Shown piece by piece: positions 1 through 6,944 of a stretch of DNA of 9,077 nt. Source of the DNA: an uncultured Robinsoniella sp. (GTDB taxonomy: Bacteria; Bacillota; Clostridia; Lachnospirales; Lachnospiraceae); the NCBI GenBank assembly GCA_900540475.1, contig UQGG01000104.1:1-9077 (forward strand), read 5' to 3'. A program made the translations under genes and the position numbers. The notes under the pieces were generated by a model that was not told the origin of the DNA, ran no database searches, and saw only the letters and a program-made list of their open reading frames with translations. How positions within the stretch are numbered: position 1 is the first letter of the stretch; each line of letters starts with the position of its first letter.

Positions 1-16
1 CAAAAATGAATAAGTC

Positions 17-40
17 TGTAAGCTGTTTTTCTTGCTTACA
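17..40. repeat. Perfect 7-bp inverted repeat upstream of the AraC gene
   Basis: The arms TGTAAGC (17-23) and GCTTACA (34-40) are exact reverse complements separated by a 10-base T-rich spacer. The dyad lies immediately upstream of a -10-like TATTAT at 45-50, where a regulator would overlap the -35 region. It could be an autoregulatory operator or the end of a terminator from a gene left of the window. No T run directly follows the right arm, which argues against a plus-strand terminator. Confidence 0.5.
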
Positions 41-44
41 AACC

Positions 45-60
45 TATTATACGAGAGAGG
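45..60 (+). promoter_or_regulatory. Probable -10 box and ribosome binding site of the AraC gene
   Basis: TATTAT at 45-50 matches five of six bases of the sigma-A -10 consensus. No good -35 is seen 17 bases upstream. The purine run GAGAGG at 55-60 lies 6 bases before the ATG at 67 and acts as the ribosome binding site. If this -10 is used, transcription starts very close to that site and the leader is extremely short. The ATG at 62 is not usable because its frame hits TGA after two codons. Confidence 0.35.
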
Positions 61-66
61 TATGAT

Positions 67-933
67 ATGAATATCGAGCGTAAGAGTTATGTTCTGGCAA
101 ATGAAGCCGGAGTTTCTCCCGGATCGGAGTTTTTTATTGCATCGGAAGAATGTCAGGATACGGATATCTTCAATCATCTGGTTATGTGCGGACAGTACCA
201 TTGTACGGACGGTTATGTGATAGACCGTCTCTTTTATGACTGTCTTTTTATTGCCTATATTGATCAGGGAGCCATGGACATAGATTATGAAGGAGCCCAC
301 TCTACTGCTGTTGCGGGTGATGTTGTTTTTATGGATTTGAAAAATCCTCACCGTTATGGGGCGGCAGGCAGCCTGGATTTTAGCTGGCTTCATATCAAGG
401 GGAGTATCTGCAATCATATTTATGAACACTATCGCAATAAAAACGGTATTATCATACATGACTATACCTGCAGAGATATTTACTCGAATATCCGTTACAT
501 CCTGTCATCCTTCAAGACAGGACAACTTCTGAGCAAAACGGATCTGTCCTCTGCTATCTATAAGACCCTGATTTCTTCACTTTCCGCTGAAAATAACAGT
601 ACTGCTTCCAGATCAACCAGAGTGGTCACTGTGGCTATTGAGTATATGAAATATAATCTCAGCAACAAAATCAGTCTCATTGATATTGCTTCTTCCGTTC
701 ATATGAGTAAATATCACTTTATCCGGATTTTTAAAAATAATACCGGATATTCGCCCTATGAGTATTTGCAAAAGCTGAGGATGGATACCGCGAAGCACTT
801 GCTTCATACTACGAATAAAACCATTGGTGAAATATCCAGAGCGGTAGGTTACCAAAGTGAAATGGGATTTACTTCTGCTTTTTGTGAAAAAGTTGGCATC
901 TCACCGGGAAGATATCGAAACAGCCTGTTTTAG
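67..933 (+). CDS. AraC-family transcriptional regulator
   Basis: This 288-residue protein has the usual length and two-part layout of AraC/XylS regulators. Residues 1 to about 120 form a cupin-like ligand-binding domain, with the typical GDVVF...NPHRYG turn at about 84-98. Residues about 186-286 form the paired helix-turn-helix DNA-binding domain. Its first recognition unit is around ISLIDIASSVHMSKYHFIRIF (202-222). Its second contains the family signature IGEISRAVGYQSEMGF followed by a GISPGRYR end (253-284). A GAGAGG site 6 bases upstream supports the ATG at 67. It converges on the GH127 gene and shares its terminator, so they are not co-transcribed. In this family, neighbours of secreted glycosidases often sense the released sugar; control of the GH127 gene, or of genes left of the window, is inferred. 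The ligand cannot be read from sequence. Confidence 0.93.
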   Translation: MNIERKSYVLANEAGVSPGSEFFIASEECQDTDIFNHLVMCGQYHCTDGYVIDRLFYDCLFIAYIDQGAMDIDYEGAHSTAVAGDVVFMDLKNPHRYGAAGSLDFSWLHIKGSICNHIYEHYRNKNGIIIHDYTCRDIYSNIRYILSSFKTGQLLSKTDLSSAIYKTLISSLSAENNSTASRSTRVVTVAIEYMKYNLSNKISLIDIASSVHMSKYHFIRIFKNNTGYSPYEYLQKLRMDTAKHLLHTTNKTIGEISRAVGYQSEMGFTSAFCEKVGISPGRYRNSLF

Positions 934-963
934 CATATACTTGCATTGCCTCAATATAACTGT

Positions 964-1012
964 AAAAAAGAGTATTTCTGGTATCGTTACAGTACCGGAA
1001 ATACTCTTTTTT
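964..1012. terminator. Bidirectional Rho-independent terminator
   Basis: An inverted repeat lies between the convergent stop codons at 933 and 1016. The left arm AAAAAAGAGTATTTC pairs with GAAATACTCTTTTTT across 15 positions. A T-G wobble and GGTA/TACC then extend the stem, leaving a loop of about 9 bases. The A run on one side and T run on the other make it an intrinsic terminator for both the AraC gene and the GH127 gene. Confidence 0.9.
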
Positions 1013-1015
1013 ATT

Positions 1016-4000
1016 CTACTTTACTATTTTTACCGTTTTCTTTTGCCCTTTATTTTTCAGAATCTTCGATTCATATTTTTTCAGGCATGCAGAGGGAACT
1101 TTAATCTTTGCATTTTTATGGATGCCGGTAAATGCCTGGGCACCGGCTGATTTCAGTTTTTTACTTTTTATTGTTATTTTCTTTAAACTGTTGTTCTTGT
1201 AGAAAGCTTTTTTACCGATCTTTGTAAGTTCTGTACTGTCAAGTGCAACGGATTTTAGTTTATTGCAGCGATAGAATGCGTTGTCACCAATTGTTTTTAC
1301 ATATTTGCCTACCGTTGCTTTTACTGCTTTCGTACAGCCTTTAAATGCGGATTTGCCGATTGCAGTTATTTTGAAGGTTTTGCCTTTTATTTTAACTGTT
1401 TTCAGAACCTTTATGGATGTAAGGTTTTTCTTCGTTACCCCGGTGACTGTTACTGTCCTGTTCTTTAGGCTGGTCACCTTATACCGGTAAGAACCTGCTG
1501 TATAAGTCTTTCCTTTCACAATTGTATTTGCCTGCAGTTCCTTATCTTTGTATTGCTTTTCCAGTTCTTTGTATCTGGACTGGGACTGGGTCAGAACACT
1601 GTAGTTTGTAACCAGTTTTTTCTGTTCTGGAGACAGCTTCTGATACATCGTCAGTGCTTCTTCGATCTTATTTTTAGAAGCAGGACTATAGGTAACTGTT
1701 CCGATGGTATTTATTTTCACCACAACTGCATTCGCAGCTTTCAGATTGTTACAGGTCTGACGTGCCTGTGTTAATTTTCCATAGTTGGATACTTTCGTTT
1801 TTTGGGTGGGCTTTAATGCTGCATACTCCTGCTCCGCCTTAAGGATCGCCGGTTCACTTTGGAGGGTTATTTTTTCTCCGATATTATTAATAAAATCCTC
1901 TACCGCCTTGACAGCAGGATCAACGGGTTCTGTTGGATCCGTTGGGTCTGTGGGGTCCGTCGGTGCGTTCACCTTCAAACTATAAACTTTGCTTTGCGTG
2001 CCATAACTGTTTGTTACCGTCAGCGTTAGTTCTGATTCTCCCGCCTGAACTCCCTTTACGGTGACTTTTGCGCTGTCTGTCCCGTCTGTTATTTCCACAC
2101 TTTCGCCTCTTGTAACCGACCATTGATACGTGCTGTCAGACACATCAGCGGGAGCCGCTATGCTTCCTGTCAAAACAGCTGTATCCCCAATATTAAGGCT
2201 ATCTTTCTCTGCATGTATTGACACTCCAAAGCCGTCTGCCTTTGTCCATATAAGCATCTTAGATGCATTGTTCTGTCCATAAACTCCGTCATCCCCCCGG
2301 TTATTCCATGCGTAATAAGGAATCGCCTGAAGTTTTGCCAAAAGCCGCTCCCCGCCTTCTTCGTAATATACTTCTCCCGTTATTTCCACTACCCCGTTAA
2401 GCAGTTCCGGGTTATATTCTGCTGTGAGTTCTGCTGATCTGGGAATTACAAAGTTTAATGGATTCAGGCTGCGCACTTGTGGATTTATACTGGTATTGCC
2501 AGCCTTTTCTATGCTGTATACCAGGGGCCCTCTTTCAATTGCCACTCTTTCGCTGTTTGTTGTCACATTTGGATTTGCCTCTGTCAATCTTGTTTCCATG
2601 GGCATATCCACGGTAATCACATCCCCTGCAGCCCATTTCCGGTTAATGGAGACATATCCATTGACTGCTTCTGCAGTAACCCTATCTCCATTTACCGTAA
2701 TTACTGTACTGCGGTTTTGCTGTTCCTGTATCCAGCCTGGAATCCGAATATTCATCGTAAATATTTTTTCTGATTCCGGTGTGACGGTAATGGAAACTTT
2801 ACCTTCCCATGGATATTTTGTCTCCTGCTTAATCGCTGCTTTTGTACCATCTACATTTACATTTGCGTCACTTCCGATATACATATTTACAAAGACATCA
2901 TTTTGATGGACAGAATACATATAGCCGCTTAAGGACGCAATCGTTCTCATTAGGTTTGGAGGACAGCAGGCACATGCAAACCATTCTGACCGGGCATTTC
3001 CGTTGGACACTTCCAGACGGGAATCATAGTAAAAGAGATTTCCTTCCAGGTTTGTTCCTACCAGTACTCCGTTATAAAGTGCTCTTTCCACTACATCCGC
3101 ATATTTTGCATCCTGATGCACCAGATTCATGCGCTGGTTCCAGTTTGCCACTGCAATGGACGCACAGGTCTCACAATAAGAATCATCATTGGGAAGTTCA
3201 TAATCTCCGCCGAAGTCTTCTCCGTGAGATCTTACACCGATCCCACCGGTTATATAGGTTTTTCTGTTTTCCACAGAATCCCAGATGGTATCCAGCGTAT
3301 CCAGATATGCCTCTTTGTCAGCATCTCCGTCCGGCAGCAAGGTCGCCACATCAGTTGCTCCCGCATAGAGATAAGCCGCACGAACTGCGTGTCCCACTCC
3401 GTTTTTCTCCTGTGTAAAGGGCGTTTTATCCTGGGAATAGTCGCCGCCTTTGTAATTGCTCTCTCTTAAAGATTGGTTTTCCCCTCTCCGGTCAATGAGC
3501 AGCTTTGCCGTATCTACATATTTCTGGCCTGCACCTTCCCCTTCATACTCTTCTGCCAGCTTCGCCAGTTTGACCAGGGCAAGCTCTATTTCCTCATGCC
3601 CGGGAACTTCGTGGCGCTGCCCATCGGGTCCGAACAGGCGTACAATGTCATCTGCAAACCGCTTGCATACCACATAGAGACTGTAGTCCGGATCACCGAT
3701 TCCTTCCCGGTAGCGGGTATACGCAACAACTGCTTCAAAGAAATGTCCTGCTATATACATTTCATGATTGCTGAAATCTCTGAAGCGGTGGGTGCCCGGA
3801 GAGCTTCCGCCTGCAAAGGTAGTGCTTCTTAAGGTAAAGTGGGTATTAATATATCCGTCTGCATATTGAACCTGCTCAATTTTACGGATCCAGCTTTCTA
3901 AAGTCTGTTCCAAATCTGCCCTTTGGGCTGCAATTTCCGGCTCAGTATCATTCTGAATAACCGACAGCGTATAAGAAATTGCTTCGATGGATTTATAGAT

Positions 4001-5440
4001 ATCCGTATCCTGGAAGACAAAACCATTAAATGGTTCATACGCTTCCCCGTTTAATTTTTTGATTGCATTATCAAAGTTTGGTTCGCCGCCTGCATCCATG
4101 GCTATCCTGCTGATTCCTGCGTATAGTGAATTCAGCGCATTTACTTTCTGCTTTGGCTGCCAGAACTCATCATTTAATTTTACATTTTCAAAGGTAACCG
4201 CACTATTGGCATCCGGTGCCACCACGGGTTTCTTTACCGTGATCTGCGCCTTGGCATCCCATTGCTGGCCTGCATAACTGACTGTTCCATTTACGGTAAA
4301 GGTGTTCCCTGCCTGATCGACTGCATACAGCTTGGGATCTGCTGCTTCCCATTCAACGGGCATTAGTTTTGAATTGAATTCCTCTCCAAAATCAAAAGCT
4401 TCTGTTCCATAATTCTGAGTCTTATTAACACTTTTTAAAGACGGTGTCGGATCGTCGAAGCTGATCCCGTTTACTACCACCATTTTGGGAAGAATCGGCT
4501 CCCTGCCTGCTGCCGTTGTGGTGATATAATCATCAATGCTCTCTATCGATTCAACCGATACCGGGAAAGTTGTTTCCCGCTCTGCCGCTGCATAAATACA
4601 TTTTAATTTTATAACCGCATCACCCGGATTTTTCGCCGTTACGGTAATCTTATTGAACTCTGTATCATTCGTAATTGCAAGAATGTCACTGTACTCTTCC
4701 GGGACAGACCACTCATAGGTTACATCCGGAAGAGCTGCCGGAATGCAGTATCCCTGGTATTCTGCAGTTTCACCCAGACCGATCCGCTCTTTTCCGGTGA
4801 TTTTAGCAGCGTATAGTTCGTCCGTAGTTGCTTCACCATACACCTCCCATTCACTGATACCAACTCCATTGCTTCCCGTACCATTACGGTCTATGTACAG
4901 GCGCAGCTGTGTTGTTCTCACCGGCGTTTTAAACAGTACGCTGTTCCAGTAACGGTTGGCACCATTGATTCCGCCGTTGCTTCCGTCATACTGGACTCCT
5001 ACCGAAGAAGTATCCACGTAATCTTCATTCTGCATGTCGGTTATCTCCACCCATTCATTCTGGGTATTATCGTAGTAATAAGCCTTGCAGGATTTTGGAA
5101 ATGTGACATTCCCGCCTGCATTCAGCATAGCATTATCTGCCCACCACATCACACGCATACTGGAGATTTCATAGGGTTCCTCCCAGGTTAACGTCACCGG
5201 AGTGGGATAATTCAGCAAGCCATCAGACTTCCAGGTATTCCATGAAGTATACGGATCTCCCGTTGCCAGGCTGCCGTTATTTACATTTTTCGCCGGAGTA
5301 TTCTCATGTTCGGCAGAGGCGGCCGCCTTTAAAGCAATATTCTCTCCCTGTTGCAGTGTCTTGGCATTTACATTTATAACCGGCAATGCCAAGAAAAGCA
5401 GTGTAAGACACATAATCGTTGTTAAAATCTGTCGTTTCAC
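1016..5440 (-). CDS. Secreted modular GH127-type beta-L-arabinofuranosidase with BspA-like LRR tail
   Basis: The product (1474 residues) probably releases beta-L-arabinofuranose from plant glycans or hydroxyproline-rich glycoproteins outside the cell. Modules in order: signal peptide (1-26, likely cut after VNA); F5/8 type C-like domain (about 30-203); Ig-like domain (about 210-296); Big_4-like Ig domain (about 304-402); GH127/DUF1680 catalytic region (about 415-1070); Ig-like domain (about 1073-1157); PTD linker (1160-1175); two related helical repeats (about 1177-1234 and 1237-1296); lysine-rich BspA-type LRR (about 1305-1474). By alignment to Bifidobacterium HypBA1, E741 (GEDFGG) matches the proposed acid/base E322. 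E757 and C759 (ETC) with C825 and C826 (CACCPPN) match its zinc ligands, C825 being the nucleophile. The start is GTG, 7 bases after GGAGG (5448-5452). No LPxTG motif or C-terminal membrane segment is seen. GH146 or another substrate cannot be excluded. Confidence 0.9.
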   Translation of the reverse strand: MKRQILTTIMCLTLLFLALPVINVNAKTLQQGENIALKAAASAEHENTPAKNVNNGSLATGDPYTSWNTWKSDGLLNYPTPVTLTWEEPYEISSMRVMWWADNAMLNAGGNVTFPKSCKAYYYDNTQNEWVEITDMQNEDYVDTSSVGVQYDGSNGGINGANRYWNSVLFKTPVRTTQLRLYIDRNGTGSNGVGISEWEVYGEATTDELYAAKITGKERIGLGETAEYQGYCIPAALPDVTYEWSVPEEYSDILAITNDTEFNKITVTAKNPGDAVIKLKCIYAAAERETTFPVSVESIESIDDYITTTAAGREPILPKMVVVNGISFDDPTPSLKSVNKTQNYGTEAFDFGEEFNSKLMPVEWEAADPKLYAVDQAGNTFTVNGTVSYAGQQWDAKAQITVKKPVVAPDANSAVTFENVKLNDEFWQPKQKVNALNSLYAGISRIAMDAGGEPNFDNAIKKLNGEAYEPFNGFVFQDTDIYKSIEAISYTLSVIQNDTEPEIAAQRADLEQTLESWIRKIEQVQYADGYINTHFTLRSTTFAGGSSPGTHRFRDFSNHEMYIAGHFFEAVVAYTRYREGIGDPDYSLYVVCKRFADDIVRLFGPDGQRHEVPGHEEIELALVKLAKLAEEYEGEGAGQKYVDTAKLLIDRRGENQSLRESNYKGGDYSQDKTPFTQEKNGVGHAVRAAYLYAGATDVATLLPDGDADKEAYLDTLDTIWDSVENRKTYITGGIGVRSHGEDFGGDYELPNDDSYCETCASIAVANWNQRMNLVHQDAKYADVVERALYNGVLVGTNLEGNLFYYDSRLEVSNGNARSEWFACACCPPNLMRTIASLSGYMYSVHQNDVFVNMYIGSDANVNVDGTKAAIKQETKYPWEGKVSITVTPESEKIFTMNIRIPGWIQEQQNRSTVITVNGDRVTAEAVNGYVSINRKWAAGDVITVDMPMETRLTEANPNVTTNSERVAIERGPLVYSIEKAGNTSINPQVRSLNPLNFVIPRSAELTAEYNPELLNGVVEITGEVYYEEGGERLLAKLQAIPYYAWNNRGDDGVYGQNNASKMLIWTKADGFGVSIHAEKDSLNIGDTAVLTGSIAAPADVSDSTYQWSVTRGESVEITDGTDSAKVTVKGVQAGESELTLTVTNSYGTQSKVYSLKVNAPTDPTDPTDPTEPVDPAVKAVEDFINNIGEKITLQSEPAILKAEQEYAALKPTQKTKVSNYGKLTQARQTCNNLKAANAVVVKINTIGTVTYSPASKNKIEEALTMYQKLSPEQKKLVTNYSVLTQSQSRYKELEKQYKDKELQANTIVKGKTYTAGSYRYKVTSLKNRTVTVTGVTKKNLTSIKVLKTVKIKGKTFKITAIGKSAFKGCTKAVKATVGKYVKTIGDNAFYRCNKLKSVALDSTELTKIGKKAFYKNNSLKKITIKSKKLKSAGAQAFTGIHKNAKIKVPSACLKKYESKILKNKGQKKTVKIVK
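1919..1963 (-). repeat. Five 9-bp tandem units coding a Pro-Thr-Asp linker
   Basis: Five in-frame 9-bp units encode PTD, PTD, PTD, PTE, PVD (residues 1160-1174 of the GH127 protein). They form a flexible linker between the last Ig-like domain and the helical repeats. The units differ at third codon positions, so the repeat is not freshly expanded. Being in frame, it could vary in copy number between strains. Confidence 0.85.
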
Positions 5441-5460
5441 ACCTGTTCCTCCCTCTTATT

Positions 5461-5474
5461 CGCATTTTTATGCG
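5461..5474. promoter_or_regulatory. Short perfect hairpin in the GH127 leader
   Basis: CGCAT and ATGCG are perfect complements around a 4-base loop. On the minus strand the hairpin lies between the putative -10 boxes and the GGAGG ribosome binding site at 5448-5452. It could stabilise the 5' end of the mRNA or mark an operator half. A 5-bp stem of this kind can arise by chance. Confidence 0.4.
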
Positions 5475-5477
5475 TTT

Positions 5478-5492
5478 ATTATAATTATTATA
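5478..5492 (-). promoter_or_regulatory. Two tandem TATAAT boxes, probable GH127 promoter
   Basis: On the minus strand there are two exact TATAAT hexamers, at 5487-5492 and 5478-5483, 38 to 52 bases before the GTG start at 5440. Neither has a recognisable TTGACA 16-18 bases upstream; the positions are T-rich and poor matches. A perfect -10 with a weak -35 is what an activator-dependent promoter looks like, which fits control by an AraC-type protein. The region is very AT-rich, so one or both boxes may be fortuitous. Confidence 0.5.
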
Positions 5493-5747
5493 TCTATTTG
5501 GAAGATAAAAAAATACGGGATTTTATATTGTGTTTGTGAGATTATTTATGAATTAATTGAAAAGCTTATTCTTGGATTCATTGTTCCTGACTGATAATTT
5601 CTTAACTTAGACATTCAGGGCAAGTTTATCACTATTTATTAATAGTAGCTGGTATCACTTCCCTTTTGAATTCTAATTTATTAATGTTGGTGGATTTATT
5701 TCAGGTATAATATCGTTGTTCCCCTTTACATTGAGATTCTGCCATTG
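5493..5747. other. AT-rich intergenic region between the deiminase and GH127 genes
   Basis: With 5441-5492, this makes a 307-base gene-free stretch. No convincing ORF, tRNA or strong terminator is visible. It contains an AT-only-stem palindrome, ACTATT-TATT-AATAGT without G or long pairing, at 5631-5646. It also has a weak AACTT/AAGTT pair at 5604-5626 and two copies of ATTTATTAAT at 5634-5643 and 5676-5685. No clear intrinsic terminator follows the deiminase stop at 5748, so read-through toward the GH127 gene is possible. Confidence 0.5.
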
Positions 5748-6872
5748 TTATTTCGCTGGCTGCTGCTGGGTGATGCAGTGGAGCATACCACCGTATTGGT
5801 AGAGGGCTGTCACATTAACTGGTACAATGTCCCGCCCGGTATACAGCTCTGACAGAATTTCAGCAGCGATGTCATCGTTGCTGTCTCCATACACGGGCAG
5901 AAGCACAACCTTATTGCCCACATAATAGTTGAGATAGCTGCCCTTGTAGTCAAGTCCTTCTACGTTTTTGGAGGTCATGGGAAGCTCTATGATTTCATAT
6001 GGCTCACCCCTGGCATTTTTAGCCGACAGCAATTTGTCGTAATCACTCTCAACCACACCCTCATACAGATTGAAAAAATCCTCTTCTTTCATTGTAAGAA
6101 TGGTTGTATCATTGAAAAAGCGTGCAGTGCCATCAATGTGTGCATCCGTAACATCCTCACCCACGACCCCCTCCAGCCAGATAAAGTTCGTTGCTCCAAG
6201 GTATCGTTTCAGATATTCCTCTGCCTGCTGTACGTTAAGCCCTGGATTGCGAGCCATACTGACTACCGAACTTTTGTTAAGCATTGCTGTCCCATTGCCA
6301 TCCAGCTCTACACTGCCACCCTCCAGTACAAAATCAGAAATAGTTAAAATGGGATAGCCCCGTGCGGCGGCAACCGCTTGAGGGATCTTATTGTCATTCT
6401 GATAAGGCATCTTGCCGCCCCAGCCGTCAAATGCAAAATCCGCAACATATGTTTTGCCCCTCTCATCCAGTACAAACATCGGTCCTGTGTCCCGCGACCA
6501 CACATCGTCTGTTTTGGCAATTACAAAATCCACACGGTTGATGTCAATGTTCTCCCCTTCCAGCAGCTTGGTAATCCGGTGCTGCTCTGCTTCATCGTAT
6601 GCCACGATATGCACCTTTTCGTCTATGTGCAGGGCTTCCACCATCTCCAGCCAAATGCCCTCTATTTCATTGCGGTATTCTGTACCATAAGTGTAATGGT
6701 GGGGCCATGTCAGCCATGTACCCTCATGGGTACTCTCTTCTGCTGGGAAATAGTATTGTGTTGGCATTTTAGCATCTCCTTCTTCCTGTAGTTTTACGAT
6801 TGCCTGTGCATCACAGGCGGTCAAGCTGCTGACCGCAATCATAAGCAGCAAGACTATTATTTTTTTGCGCAT
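5748..6872 (-). CDS. Lipoprotein of the agmatine deiminase / peptidylarginine deiminase (PAD_porph) family
   Basis: The protein (374 residues) carries the guanidine-deiminase core motifs. These are WSRDTGP (125-131), EGGSVELDGNG (184-194), AHIDG with His245 and Asp247, and GGMLHCITQQQP with the likely nucleophile Cys366. The family hydrolyses the guanidinium of agmatine, or of peptidyl-arginine in some secreted members, releasing ammonia. The N-terminus has MRKK, a hydrophobic stretch and a lipobox LTAC with Cys20. This predicts a lipoprotein anchored outside the membrane, whereas classic agmatine deiminase is cytoplasmic. The ATG at 6872 follows AGGAG by 7 bases. The gene lies 56 bases downstream of the MerR gene, behind a MerR-type promoter (6902-6932), so MerR activation is inferred. 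No N-carbamoylputrescine amidohydrolase, carbamate kinase or antiporter gene is present here. The real substrate is unknown. Confidence 0.88.
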   Translation of the reverse strand: MRKKIIVLLLMIAVSSLTACDAQAIVKLQEEGDAKMPTQYYFPAEESTHEGTWLTWPHHYTYGTEYRNEIEGIWLEMVEALHIDEKVHIVAYDEAEQHRITKLLEGENIDINRVDFVIAKTDDVWSRDTGPMFVLDERGKTYVADFAFDGWGGKMPYQNDNKIPQAVAAARGYPILTISDFVLEGGSVELDGNGTAMLNKSSVVSMARNPGLNVQQAEEYLKRYLGATNFIWLEGVVGEDVTDAHIDGTARFFNDTTILTMKEEDFFNLYEGVVESDYDKLLSAKNARGEPYEIIELPMTSKNVEGLDYKGSYLNYYVGNKVVLLPVYGDSNDDIAAEILSELYTGRDIVPVNVTALYQYGGMLHCITQQQPAK

Positions 6873-6899
6873 TATTTCACTCCTTTTCCTATCATAAAA

Positions 6900-6944
6900 A
6901 GAGCCTACACCTTAACACTGTGTCAATGTCAAGGTGTAAGCCCT
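6900..6944 (-). promoter_or_regulatory. MerR-type promoter/operator, overlapping the MerR stop codon; also a possible hairpin terminator
   Basis: On the minus strand a perfect -35 TTGACA (6927-6932) is followed by exactly 19 bases and TAGGCT (6902-6907). The over-long spacer and poor -10 are typical of promoters activated by MerR-family proteins. The dyad TTGACAC-A-GTGTTAA (6912-6926, six of seven pairs) sits in the spacer, centred at 6919. A wider dyad (6907-6937, 12 of 15 pairs, outer arms ACACCTT/AAGGTGT) is centred at 6922. The MerR stop codon TGA (6929-6931) lies within the -35. As RNA, 6900-6944 could form a 21-pair stem with several G-U pairs, ending in a run of five T (6896-6900). Termination or attenuation is therefore an alternative or additional role. 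Confidence 0.72.

Noticed and set aside
857..1150. 97-codon plus-strand frame crossing the AraC 3' end
   Set aside because: It runs through the bidirectional terminator and into the antisense of the GH127 LRR tail; no independent support.
1919..1963. Short tandem repeats as a CRISPR or mobile-element signature
   Set aside because: The 9-bp units are in frame, have no spacers and encode a Pro-Thr-Asp linker.
2424..2906. 160-codon plus-strand open frame with hydrophobic stretches
   Set aside because: It is antisense to the GH127 beta-sandwich-coding region. The hydrophobic look comes from reading the complement of Val/Thr/Glu-rich codons, and no ribosome binding site or family match is seen.
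2842..3417. 191-codon plus-strand open frame
   Set aside because: It lies wholly antisense to the GH127 catalytic region, and its translation is rich in His, Arg, Leu and Pro with no recognisable domain. The opposite strand carries conserved catalytic motifs.
5631..5646. ACTATT-TATT-AATAGT palindrome as the deiminase terminator
   Set aside because: The stem is only 6 bp and nearly all A-T, lies about 100 bases after the stop codon, and has no following T run on the minus strand.
6378..6791. 137-codon plus-strand open frame
   Set aside because: It is a shadow of the deiminase gene on the other strand, which holds all the active-site motifs.
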